From the NCBI GenBank assembly GCA_031277925.1, contig JAITLJ010000200.1:1-36410 (forward strand): a DNA stretch of 36,410 nt, read 5' to 3'. Shown one piece after another: positions 1 through 9,589 of this stretch. Made by a program: the position numbers and the translations under genes. How positions within the stretch are numbered: position 1 is the first letter of the stretch; every line of letters begins with the position of its first letter. The notes under the pieces were generated by a model. That model saw only the letters and a list, made by a program, of their open reading frames with translations. It did not search any database and was not told the origin of the DNA. Source of the DNA: Prevotellaceae bacterium (GTDB lineage Bacteria > Bacteroidota > Bacteroidia > Bacteroidales > UBA932).

Positions 1-300
1 AAAACGACATATCTCCGTGCATTACGTGCGGGTTTATCACAAATGACTTGAAAAACCGCCGCTGCTCCGCACGTAAACTTTTCTGCTGCAAAATTTCTAC
101 TAATATTCAGTCCCTGACGGGACAGGCTGCGCAATTTAATGATTTAAAATTTAAGAAGTTAGGATTTAAAGAACAATGGCAAAAACGACATATCTCCGTG
201 CATTACGTGCGGGTTTATCAAAAATGATTTGAAAAATCGCCGGCGCTCCGCACGTAACCGTTGTTTGCTGCAAAATTTCTACTAATATTCAGTCCATAGC
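1..300 (+). repeat. Tandem copies (about 181-bp period) of an intergenic repeat with TTACGTGCGG...CCGCACGTAA inverted arms and a GTCCCTGACGGGAC palindrome
   Basis: Bases 1-120 recur at 182-300 with few changes. Arms at 22-31/67-76 and 203-212/248-257; palindrome at 110-123. A related inverted copy lies near 17019-17117. Confidence 0.85.
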
Positions 301-319
301 GGGATACATATTTATAGAA

Positions 320-434
320 TATATTTTGCCGAATTTTTGCCTGTATCTATATAAAAATCAATATTTTTATTCGATAATTTACACCTGCTAAATATTAATA
401 ATAAACAGTTGCAATATTTATTAAGAAGCGATTA
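320..434 (+). repeat. Partial copy of the TAGTCGCTCCTTA-bounded interspersed repeat (right half)
   Basis: 'ttttgccgaatttttgcctgtatctatataaaa...attaagaagcgatta' matches the copies near 16.7, 26.2 and 31.7 kb. Confidence 0.7.
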
Positions 435-573
435 ACTAATAACTGTTCAGGAACTTAAAACTTTTGATACGGAATACTTTAATATCGAAAACCTTAGAAT
501 TGCTATTCTGTTTTTCACGATGATTTATAACTGCTTCCACACAATTCCCGATAAAGTCGAAAATTTAAAAACA

Positions 574-600
574 AAATAAAGGGCTGTGTACCCTTTATTT
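574..600 (+). terminator. Rho-independent terminator
   Basis: AAATAAAGGG-ctgtgta-CCCTTTATTT perfect stem followed by T-run. Confidence 0.75.
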
Positions 601-895
601 TTTCAATGACATTTGCACAAAGTATCTATTTTGGGTAATAGGCTTTTGTGCAAAATTGTCATAACAACATCACCTATGTAAAACCGCTGCAAAGATAATT
701 ACTTTTTTTCATTTGTCAATAGCTTTATGTAAAAAAATTTCAAAAAAAATGTTAAATATATAGCATTTTACGAGTTTATTTCATTTTAATCATAAATTGA
801 TAAAAAAATACAGGTGAAAAATAACATATTTCAATTAAAATTTAAATTGTTGCCGTCAAACCCTTGTAAACATTAGAAAAAATTGTAAGCAAAAA

Positions 896-1591
896 TCACA
901 AAATGTCTTTCAGTTCAATAAGCGAATTTATCAAAAACGTAGGTTTTTCGGGAGGTTCGGGCGCATCTTTCGGTTTGAAATAAATTTGATCTATTCCTGT
1001 TCTTTTTGCGCCCGAAATATCACTCACAAAATCGTCTCCTACTATTATTGCATCTTTTTTTGGCGACTGTAAAGCGCTTATAACATGCTGAAAAAATTTG
1101 ACATGCGGTTTGTTGTAGCCTATATTTTCGCAGGTAAATATTTTTGTAAAATATTTTTTTATGTCTGTCGATTCCATTTTTTTGAACTGTATTTCGTTGA
1201 AACCGTTTGTTACAACATGTAACTGATATTTTTTATTCAGCAAATACGCAAGAACTTCGTGCGCATTAGGAAAAAGCGTTGTTCGTCTGGGGCTTTGTTC
1301 AATAAATTGCTCGCCGAATTTTATTCCTAAATTTTCGTCATCAATTCCAAAATCTTTGAACGTTAAATAAAATCTGGCGCTGCGCAGTGCGGCTTTTGTG
1401 ATTTTCCCCAATGCATAATCTTCCCACAAACGAATATTGTGCCTTTTGTAGGCGCTGTACCATTCTTCAAAATCGCTTATTTGCCTGTCGAGTTTGCTGT
1501 TGTAAAAAATTTCCTGCATGGTATCGTGAGTATCGGCGTCAAAATCCCAAAGCGTGCGGTCTAAATCAAAAAGAATATGTTTATATTTCAT
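896..1591 (-). CDS. HAD superfamily hydrolase, YjjG/YfnB-like noncanonical pyrimidine nucleotidase
   Basis: N-terminal HILFDLDRTLWDF (motif I DxDxT), VVTNGF (motif II), GYNKPHVKFF (motif III Lys), IIVGDDFVSDISGAKRTGI (motif IV). Confidence 0.85.
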   Translation of the reverse strand: MKYKHILFDLDRTLWDFDADTHDTMQEIFYNSKLDRQISDFEEWYSAYKRHNIRLWEDYALGKITKAALRSARFYLTFKDFGIDDENLGIKFGEQFIEQSPRRTTLFPNAHEVLAYLLNKKYQLHVVTNGFNEIQFKKMESTDIKKYFTKIFTCENIGYNKPHVKFFQHVISALQSPKKDAIIVGDDFVSDISGAKRTGIDQIYFKPKDAPEPPEKPTFLINSLIELKDIL

Positions 1592-1780
1592 AATAAAAAT
1601 AATTTCTAATGTTTTTAAATAAATTCAGGCTAAATTTTGTGTAAAGATAATTATTTTCTTTGACACCTTAGCTTTGCCGTCAAATAATAATTTTGAATTT
1701 ATTATAAAATTTAAAAATACATTATGGGTTACAAATTTGTTATACAACAAATTACAATATTATTTTAAATCTTTGGCTTA

Positions 1781-2908
1781 TTAACGCGTAAACCGCAATG
1801 TGATTTCAACGATTTCCGACTGGCTTCCTGTTCTCAATTTCGGTCCCCAGCCGCCTGCGCCGGAGGTTATGTAATAATGCGTGTCGTTTTTTCTCAAATA
1901 TCCGTGCTGTTTTTCGTACACTAATTTTGTGATAAGCGTAAATGGAAATATTTGTCCTCCGTGCGTATGTCCCGAAATCTGTAAATCTATTCCGTTTTCC
2001 TGTGCCTGATTCAGGTTATACGGTTGATGGTCGAGTAAAATTATGGTTTTTTGTTTGTCAATATTTTGCAAAAGTTCGTCAAGGTTTTTGCGATTTTTGA
2101 CAGTTTTGTCGTTGCGACCTGTAATATAAATATCGCTGTCAATCAAAACAGAACTGTCCTGCAACATTATTATTCCTGCCGACTTCAAATAATCGACCGT
2201 ATTTTTCATATCGCCGTAACATTCATGATTTCCTGTAACTCCATAAACACCAAGCGGCGCCTGTAATTGCAAAAATTCCTCTTTCATGTTTTGTTCTACA
2301 AGCGGTTGAGAATGAGCATCGGCAATGTCGCCAACAAGCAAAATCATATCCGGTTTTCGCGAATTTATCAAATCCACAATTTTTTTCAAATACTGTTTGT
2401 CAATTGAATATCCCAAATGCAGGTCGCTTGCGGCAACTATTTTCAGTGTTTCTGTTTTCGCACTTTTATTGATGCTTATATCAAGTTTTTCGATTTTTAT
2501 ATTATTAAAATTATATCGTCCCCAAATCAGTATCAACACAACCAGTGCAAGCGTCGAAAATATAATTATCCGTTTTATTTCTATTTGATAAGGATTGAAC
2601 GGCAAAAAATTAAAATATTTATTCATAATATTTATCAAACTTATAAACAGCATTATAAGCATGAAATAAATACAGGCGACTATCCATGTTACCGAATAAT
2701 TGCTTATGATAACATTTATTTGTAAAGGCAAATATTCTCTGAAAAAAACGCCCGCTGAAACCGCTGCAACGATTAGCAAAAAAAACAGATTATATGTCAG
2801 TTTTACCCAAAAAATATCGGGTAAAATATTTTTTATTTTGAAATAAATATAAGAACTTGCAAGAACAAATATTATTATAATAATCAGTCTGAACATAATA
2901 TTTTTCAT
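1781..2908 (-). CDS. Membrane-anchored metallophosphoesterase (YkuE/YaeI-like)
   Basis: Several N-terminal TM segments, then AASDLHLGY, LLVGDIAD, GVTGNHECYG, ISGHTHGGQIFP metallophosphoesterase motifs. Confidence 0.9.
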   Translation of the reverse strand: MKNIMFRLIIIIIFVLASSYIYFKIKNILPDIFWVKLTYNLFFLLIVAAVSAGVFFREYLPLQINVIISNYSVTWIVACIYFMLIMLFISLINIMNKYFNFLPFNPYQIEIKRIIIFSTLALVVLILIWGRYNFNNIKIEKLDISINKSAKTETLKIVAASDLHLGYSIDKQYLKKIVDLINSRKPDMILLVGDIADAHSQPLVEQNMKEEFLQLQAPLGVYGVTGNHECYGDMKNTVDYLKSAGIIMLQDSSVLIDSDIYITGRNDKTVKNRKNLDELLQNIDKQKTIILLDHQPYNLNQAQENGIDLQISGHTHGGQIFPFTLITKLVYEKQHGYLRKNDTHYYITSGAGGWGPKLRTGSQSEIVEITLRFTR

Positions 2909-3052
2909 TTTTAATGTTAACTTTGATTTTATTTATATTTTAAAAGACATTCGGTATGAAAAAATATTTTAAAATCAATTGCTTTTCATGCAGGCAAAAT
3001 TAATAAATTAAGTGTTAATTCATTACCACGTTTGATTTTTTAACATTTCTTT

Positions 3053-3211
3053 TGTCTAATAATTTATATTATAGGCGATGGTAAAATATTGTATAATAAT
3101 GAATTATAAATTATTTTTTAAGCATTTAAAAAAACATAAAATTTGGAATTATCAAATAATTACATATCTTTGCGAAAATTAATTTTGTCCTATAATATAA
3201 ATTATTGGACA
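3053..3211 (+). repeat. 159-bp segment bounded by 23-bp inverted repeats; candidate invertible promoter segment (copy 1)
   Basis: Left TGTCTAATAATTTATATTATAGG (3053-3075); right CCTATAATATAAATTATTGGACA (3189-3211) is its reverse complement with 1 mismatch. Same-length homologue at 17393-17551. Confidence 0.85.
3142..3172 (+). promoter_or_regulatory. Bacteroidetes-type promoter reading toward SusC 1
   Basis: TTTG (3142-3145) - N19 - TATCTTTG (3165-3172), matching the TTTG / TAnnTTTG primary-sigma consensus of Bacteroidetes. Confidence 0.75.
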
Positions 3212-3443
3212 AGAAAAAATACATGTAAACTATTGATATACAAATATTTAAACAAACGAAACAAATAGAGGTTAAACTTCTTAAACAAAAAAGGGCTATG
3301 ACTATGACATGACAAAAAGAAACAAAAACACCTGCTTTAATTTAAAAGTATAAGGCATTTTTTAAATTTAATTTAATTAAAAACAAAAAAAACAACAATC
3401 AGTTATTAAAAAATTAACTAAAACTAAAATTTCAAAAACTTCA

Positions 3444-6400
3444 ATGATGAAAAATTTAATTTTATCTTCAGAAACACTGAAAAAAAGATTTTTATTAATG
3501 CTTCTTTTTATTGGTTTTTCTGTGTTAACATTTGCACAAACAAGAACAATCACGGGAACTGTGATTGACGAGAATGATGAAGCTCTAATTGCAGTTTCAG
3601 TATTTGTGCAGGGAACAAAAATCGGTACTTTTACCGATGCGAATGGAAAATACACATTGAATAATGTTCCCGAAAAAGCGACTCTTGTTTTTTCGAGTAT
3701 CGGTTATACAGCGCAGTCAATTGCTGTTGGCGACCGCAGCATTATTAATGTTACGTTAGTAGAAGAAGCCTCGCGACTTGAAGAGGCTGTAGTTACGGCA
3801 GAATTTGGCTTGAAACGCGTGGCACGGTCTATTGGTTCAAGCGTACAAAATGTAAAAGCCGAAGAAATTGTAGAATCAGGTCGTGATAATTTTATCACAG
3901 CCCTGCAAAGTCGCATTGCAGGTATTTCCGTTACATCTTCGGGAGGAACGCCCGGGTCATCTACAAATATTGTATTAAGGAGTGTTACTTCTATTTCGGG
4001 CAGTAATCAACCTTTGTATGTAATTGACGGCGTGCCGATGAACAATTCAACTTTCGACCCTCTCGGATTTGCGGGTCCTGAATTATTTTCAGCACGTTCT
4101 TTGGATTTTGCAACAATGGGTAATGACATTAATCCAGAAGATATTGAAAGCATGAGCGTACTGAAAGGAGCAGCGGCGGCGGCTCTTTACGGTTCGGACG
4201 CTTCAAATGGCGCTATTGTTATTACTACTAAAAAAGGTTCGTCTGGACGAAGTAAGGTACAATATGCAACAAGTATGCGCTTTGATAACGCTTACGGTTA
4301 TCCTGAAATACAAACCAAATATGCAAACGGTCGATATGGAACAACCAATTATTATTTCACATCACGCTATGGCGATTTGTATCCTGAAGGAACGGTACTT
4401 TACGATAATTTTAAGGCATTACTACAAACGGGTAAGACCTCTACGAACAGTTTTTCTGTTGATGGAGGAAATGATAAATTTACGCTTCGCGCTTCAGGAA
4501 AATATCTCGACCAAACAGGAGTTGTAAAAGGTACTGATTATTCACGTTTGAATTTAGGTATTTCTGGTAAAGCCGAAGTAACAAAATGGCTACAAATAGA
4601 TGGCTCGATGAGTTATGCCGAAACAACCAATACCAAAGTTGAAAAAGGTAATTACGGGCCTATGCCAAAAACATTTAACTGGCCATCTGTTGACGACATG
4701 TCAGTTTATTTAGATGAGGATGGCAAACACATGCGGTCGCCGGATTATTACACAGATGGAGACCTTATAAATCCATTGTTTGCAATAAATAAAAATAAAC
4801 TTTACGATGAAAATCAAAGTTTCACCGCATCATACACTTTAACTTTAAAACCGCTTGCAAATTGGTATGTAATTGCCAAAGCCGGTATTAATGCCAATTT
4901 CTATTCATACGAAGCAGGAGTACATCCTTACAGCGCTTCATATAATGATGGAAAAGGATCTTATAGTGTAGTGAACGGCAAAACGCTTTATCCATCATTA
5001 ACATTGTTGACAGGTTATAATCTGTCAATAAAAGATTTTGAATTTGGAGCTCAATTCGGCTATACGCAGTTAGAACGTACAACGCATAATCTCTCTTCCT
5101 ATGGAACAAATTTTATGGTTATTGATTTTATGGGACTTAACAATTGTGACGCAGAATCTATGCAAACATTAACAAGAAATACAACAAAACGCACACAAGG
5201 ACTATTCGGGCAGTTTGAGGCATCTTATAAAAATATGGCATTCCTTACATTACGCGGACGTAATGACTGGTCGTCAACTTTGCCAAAAGCAAATAGAAGT
5301 TATTTTTATCCTGCCTTAGAATTGTCATTTATAGCGTCGGAACTTTCTTTTTTGAAAAATCATCGTGTAATAAATTATCTCAAATTGCGCGCATCTGTTG
5401 CTCAAGTGGGTAAAGATCCTGATCCTTTGGCTATTTATCCCGCTTTACAGGCTACTGCCACAGCAGACGTGAACAGTGGAAGTTTTGGAGGAGGTTACCG
5501 TTACGGATATACAGGTCCTAATACAGCGCTAAAACCAGAAATGACAACAGAATATGAAGGCGGCTTTGAGGCGCGTTTATTAAAGAACAGGCTTAATCTG
5601 GATTTTTCCGTTTATACCCGTACTTGCGAAGATCAATATGTAAAAGGTTTTCGTTTAAGCTACGCAACAGGTTTTGTATTAAACAATATGAATGTAGGTA
5701 CTTTTGATACTTGGGGATGGGATTTTCATGCTGATGGAGATATTATAAAATCAAAGAATTTTACATGGAATTTTGGATTAAATATGAGTAAGGCAAAATC
5801 AAAAGTTACTTATTTACCCGAAAACGTTTCTGAATATTATGACGCATATACTTATGGAAACGTATCTGGTACACGTAACGGGATTAAAGTAGGATATTCG
5901 ATAACTACAATTACAGGAACTGCCAAGTTGCGCAATAAAAATGGAGATATTATTATTAATCCTTCAACAGGTCTTCCTATGGTTTCTGACCAATATACGG
6001 TTATAGGCGACAGAGAACCAAAATTAAGATATAATTTTACAACTTCGCTGAGCTATAAAGATTTTCGGCTAACGGCGGCATTTGCCGGACGATGGAAAAC
6101 CACGGTATTAAACGGAACAAAAAGAAGCATGCTATCAAATGGTTTAAGCTGGGAATCTGTTGAAATTCGTGAAATGAAACCTTACGTTTTCAAAGGCGTT
6201 TTAAATGATGATTTTGTAAATTCTGACAATCCTACCGTTAATACTATTGCTCACACTTATGGTATGGGAACAAGCGGAACCATATACGTAGGAACGCCCG
6301 AAGACTGGGTTGAAGAAGGAGTAAATTATCTGCGCCTTGAAGAAATCAGACTGTCGTATAATGTACCGAGACAGTGGTTGCAAAAAACATTCAGAGGAGT

Positions 6401-6584
6401 AGTGTCACAAGTAACTGTTTATGTTGCAGGTAACGACTTGATTACATTTACAAACTATTCAGGCATAGATGCCGTTGGAAATACAGCATCTGCCGCATTA
6501 GGCGGAACCGGTGGCGTTGGCATTGATACATATTCTATTCCAAGCCCGCGAGCTATTACTTTTGGTTTAAGTTTAACTTTGTAA
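3444..6584 (+). CDS. SusC/RagA family TonB-linked outer membrane protein (locus 1)
   Basis: Signal peptide ending TFAQ, carboxypeptidase-like repeat (ITGTVIDENDEALIAVSVFVQGT...), plug (LQSRIAGISVTSS...PLYVIDGVPM, SVLKGAAAAALYGSDASNGAIVITTKKG), barrel ending ITFGLSLTL. Confidence 0.95.
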   Translation: MMKNLILSSETLKKRFLLMLLFIGFSVLTFAQTRTITGTVIDENDEALIAVSVFVQGTKIGTFTDANGKYTLNNVPEKATLVFSSIGYTAQSIAVGDRSIINVTLVEEASRLEEAVVTAEFGLKRVARSIGSSVQNVKAEEIVESGRDNFITALQSRIAGISVTSSGGTPGSSTNIVLRSVTSISGSNQPLYVIDGVPMNNSTFDPLGFAGPELFSARSLDFATMGNDINPEDIESMSVLKGAAAAALYGSDASNGAIVITTKKGSSGRSKVQYATSMRFDNAYGYPEIQTKYANGRYGTTNYYFTSRYGDLYPEGTVLYDNFKALLQTGKTSTNSFSVDGGNDKFTLRASGKYLDQTGVVKGTDYSRLNLGISGKAEVTKWLQIDGSMSYAETTNTKVEKGNYGPMPKTFNWPSVDDMSVYLDEDGKHMRSPDYYTDGDLINPLFAINKNKLYDENQSFTASYTLTLKPLANWYVIAKAGINANFYSYEAGVHPYSASYNDGKGSYSVVNGKTLYPSLTLLTGYNLSIKDFEFGAQFGYTQLERTTHNLSSYGTNFMVIDFMGLNNCDAESMQTLTRNTTKRTQGLFGQFEASYKNMAFLTLRGRNDWSSTLPKANRSYFYPALELSFIASELSFLKNHRVINYLKLRASVAQVGKDPDPLAIYPALQATATADVNSGSFGGGYRYGYTGPNTALKPEMTTEYEGGFEARLLKNRLNLDFSVYTRTCEDQYVKGFRLSYATGFVLNNMNVGTFDTWGWDFHADGDIIKSKNFTWNFGLNMSKAKSKVTYLPENVSEYYDAYTYGNVSGTRNGIKVGYSITTITGTAKLRNKNGDIIINPSTGLPMVSDQYTVIGDREPKLRYNFTTSLSYKDFRLTAAFAGRWKTTVLNGTKRSMLSNGLSWESVEIREMKPYVFKGVLNDDFVNSDNPTVNTIAHTYGMGTSGTIYVGTPEDWVEEGVNYLRLEEIRLSYNVPRQWLQKTFRGVVSQVTVYVAGNDLITFTNYSGIDAVGNTASAALGGTGGVGIDTYSIPSPRAITFGLSLTL

Positions 6585-6595
6585 AATTATATAAA

Positions 6596-8554
6596 ATGAA
6601 AAAAATATTAATAATATTACTATCAAGTGTTCTTGTATTTTCAAATACAGGTTGTGATGCTTATTTGGATGTAAACAAAAATGTTGATGCTCCCGACTAT
6701 GTTGATGATTTTCTATATCTTGCAGGGATTCAACAATCATATCAAGATTATTATTATGATATAAGAGCAGTAGGCCCATTAACGCAAATGATGGGGACAA
6801 CAGATTATACTTCTTTTGCAAATCATTATTATTCAAAAGCGAGCGATGCAGCAGGTCAAATGTGGCGATTGTTGTGGCTGCAGGGAATTAACCTTGAAAA
6901 TATGATAACTCAGGCGACAGCAAGCGAACGCTGGACATTGGCCGGTATGGGCTATGCAATGAAAGCCTACACTTGGGACATGCTTACAAAATATCATGGA
7001 GAGATGCCTTGCAAACAAGCATACGAATCGGGATTATTGGCTCACGAATATGACTATCAGTATGATATTTATCCCATTGTTAGAGGATGGGCTTACAAGG
7101 CTATTGAATATCTGTCGAAAACAGATAAAACGATTTATGGAACGCAACTTTCTGATAATGACTACATTTATGGAGGAGATGCGGAAAAATGGAAAAAATT
7201 TGCATACGCAGTATTAGCCCGTAATTATATTTCACTGTCTAATAAAACTGATTTTGTAAGCAGCGGATTTGCTGACTCTGTAATATATTGTGTTAATAAT
7301 TCTTTTGCATCATCATCTGATGATGCAACAATCAGAGTTAGCACAGATGATGAAATAGATACTAAATTTATGAATTTTTGGGGCGTATCGCGTGCAAATT
7401 TATCAAGAATATATTTTCAGCATGAATACGCTGTACAAATTATGACAGGAACAGTGCCTCAATATGATAAAAATACAGGAAATAAAGTTCCTAATTCAAG
7501 CAATCAGAATATTCTTGGCGTTTATCCTTATGAACTCAATCCTGTTCAAATTCTTGCTGATACTGTTTCATCCGTTTCTGGACATTTTGACCCGCGTACC
7601 ACTTTATTATTTGGATGGACATCGCCTAAATATTCTTCTTTCACACTTGAAGATACTGTAACGATAATCAATGATTTAGGATTGCCAAATTTACTCGATA
7701 CTGTAAGATTGCCTTACATAGAAGTATTTACTACCGAGGTGGATTATATTCGTAGATATGTAAGCAAAAGGTTTTACGGAGGTTCATTTACCACTGAAGT
7801 AGGTCCAATCGGGTCGGCGCCAAGTTTTTACGGAAGAAACGCAAGTGGTTCAACCACTTCCGATGGAGTTGGACGCTGGTTGTATAGAAACGGAGCGCCT
7901 TATATATTAACAACTTTTGCCGAAATGAAAATGTGCGCAGCCGAAGCATACTGGAAAAAGGATGATAAGGCAAGCGCTTTACAAGCATTGCAGGATGGCA
8001 TTGCAGGTCACATGGATTTTTGCCAAAAATACATTTACTTAACAACTATAGGTGGTGATAAAATTACTCCAGCTACATTTAGATTATTGGCAAATGAATA
8101 TCTTGCAGGTCCTTATGTTGGCGGTTTAACGGTAAACGATTTGACTCTCAGCCACATTATGATGCAAAAATGGGTATGCTTATATCCGTGGGGCGCTCAT
8201 GAAGCCTGGGTTGATTTGCGTAAATATCATTATGATATAGATTATACAGGAGATTATCCGAAAACAGGTAACGGTTGGGAACGAAATGAAGTGTATATGA
8301 AATGGGACGATAATGAAGACAAGGTTTATAAAGGTTTTTACTTGCGTCCTGCAAATGTGGAGCATCGCAAAACCGCGTACAATATTGATAATGATGGCTC
8401 TCCGTGTTACCGTATTCGTCCTCGCTATAATTCCGAATATATGTGGAATTTGCCAAGTTTGAAGAAATTATTGCCCATACCTGGAGATGCCTTAAATTAT
8501 CACTGCTCTATTCCATGGTTTGCTTATCATGGAGAAATGCCAACAAATTTATAA
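6596..8554 (+). CDS. SusD/RagB family (SusD-like) nutrient-binding lipoprotein (locus 1)
   Basis: Immediately downstream of SusC; lipobox-like VFSNTGCDAYLDVN; SusD-type helical sequence and C-terminal MWNLPSLKKLLPIPGDALN. Confidence 0.88.
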   Translation: MKKILIILLSSVLVFSNTGCDAYLDVNKNVDAPDYVDDFLYLAGIQQSYQDYYYDIRAVGPLTQMMGTTDYTSFANHYYSKASDAAGQMWRLLWLQGINLENMITQATASERWTLAGMGYAMKAYTWDMLTKYHGEMPCKQAYESGLLAHEYDYQYDIYPIVRGWAYKAIEYLSKTDKTIYGTQLSDNDYIYGGDAEKWKKFAYAVLARNYISLSNKTDFVSSGFADSVIYCVNNSFASSSDDATIRVSTDDEIDTKFMNFWGVSRANLSRIYFQHEYAVQIMTGTVPQYDKNTGNKVPNSSNQNILGVYPYELNPVQILADTVSSVSGHFDPRTTLLFGWTSPKYSSFTLEDTVTIINDLGLPNLLDTVRLPYIEVFTTEVDYIRRYVSKRFYGGSFTTEVGPIGSAPSFYGRNASGSTTSDGVGRWLYRNGAPYILTTFAEMKMCAAEAYWKKDDKASALQALQDGIAGHMDFCQKYIYLTTIGGDKITPATFRLLANEYLAGPYVGGLTVNDLTLSHIMMQKWVCLYPWGAHEAWVDLRKYHYDIDYTGDYPKTGNGWERNEVYMKWDDNEDKVYKGFYLRPANVEHRKTAYNIDNDGSPCYRIRPRYNSEYMWNLPSLKKLLPIPGDALNYHCSIPWFAYHGEMPTNL

Positions 8555-8573
8555 ACATTTAAAATATAATATC

Positions 8574-9485
8574 ATGAAAATATTAAAATATTACATCAGT
8601 ACAGTTTTTATTGCAATTCTTATTTTATCATCATGCGAAAAGCATAAACTTATATATGATGCAGAATCAGTTGACGAGAGTAAAGTTATGTTGCAAATAC
8701 ATTTTTTTGTGCCTATAGCAACCGGAGCTACAAATGCAATAAATCAAGTTAGAATTAACGATATTCCTGTTACCTTTAACAATCTGCTTCCATATAATGG
8801 AATACCCGATGGAGCTACAGGCAAATTTTTTACTGCAAATGCAGGTAGTGTAAAAATTCAATTTTTCAAAGGTTCGGCAGCCAATGGCTACACGGAAATT
8901 TACAACAAGTCTGTTAATCTTGAAGGTGGCAAAGCATATAATTTAGTTATACATGATTTTAATGAACTTCCTTCGATTATTGACAATGGTTTTCCCTATC
9001 AAAGAAATTATGATGGATATGTTACAGACAGTATATGCTATGTGCGATTCTATAATTTCTATTACGATAGCGACACTACACCGTTATGTAAAAATGGAGA
9101 TAAATTACAATTACAATTTGTTTACTATAAAACAACATCGGCAGAAGCTAGTTGGACACCTCCATATCCTCTTACAGATACATTTACTATAGGTAAACCT
9201 GTTGGTTTTGGAGAAGCAACAGAATGGACTCCAGTGCGTCTAAGAAAAACATACTATAATTCCTCTGGGTACATGCCTGTTAGATGGTTTATTCGTTTGA
9301 TAAAAGCAGATGGAACGAAAAAGTGGATTCCTTATATGAGTAGTACAACAAGTGGGCAAATAACGTGGACTTACGCAGAAACTCAATATATTGGTCGTAG
9401 AACTCATAAAATATTAGGCGGTAAATCAGGTGGTGGAGTTTACGCAAATCAGATATGGGCATTTCAGACATGGACCGCTATCTGA
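8574..9485 (+). CDS. SusD-associated lipoprotein of unknown function
   Basis: Start set at ATG 8574 (MKILKYYISTVFIAILILSSCEKHK lipoprotein signal) rather than the 8520 track start, which overlaps SusD. Third gene of the operon; terminator follows. Confidence 0.75.
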   Translation: MKILKYYISTVFIAILILSSCEKHKLIYDAESVDESKVMLQIHFFVPIATGATNAINQVRINDIPVTFNNLLPYNGIPDGATGKFFTANAGSVKIQFFKGSAANGYTEIYNKSVNLEGGKAYNLVIHDFNELPSIIDNGFPYQRNYDGYVTDSICYVRFYNFYYDSDTTPLCKNGDKLQLQFVYYKTTSAEASWTPPYPLTDTFTIGKPVGFGEATEWTPVRLRKTYYNSSGYMPVRWFIRLIKADGTKKWIPYMSSTTSGQITWTYAETQYIGRRTHKILGGKSGGGVYANQIWAFQTWTAI

Positions 9486-9504
9486 TTTTTTACATTAAGT
9501 TGAT

Positions 9505-9533
9505 AAAAGAGGAGATTGGGAATCTCCTCTTTT
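9505..9533 (+). terminator. Rho-independent terminator after SusCD locus 1
   Basis: AAAAGAGGAGATT-GGG-AATCTCCTCTTTT perfect 13-bp stem followed by T-rich tract. Confidence 0.9.
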
Positions 9534-9589
9534 ATCTTTTTTTAAAATAATATTACATATTATCTATAAATAAATTAAATATAAACAAG

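Noticed and set aside
1-300. Possible CRISPR array
   Set aside because: Only two long units (about 181 bp) with near-identical content throughout; no short repeat/unique spacer pattern and no cas genes.
3053-3211. Reading the 159-bp segments as intrinsic terminators or simple attenuators
   Set aside because: The inverted repeats are over 110 bp apart, AT-rich without a T-tract, and enclose a promoter; conservation stops exactly at the repeats.
8520-8573. Upstream start of the 321-aa ORF overlapping SusD
   Set aside because: ATG at 8574 gives a proper lipoprotein signal peptide and avoids the overlap.
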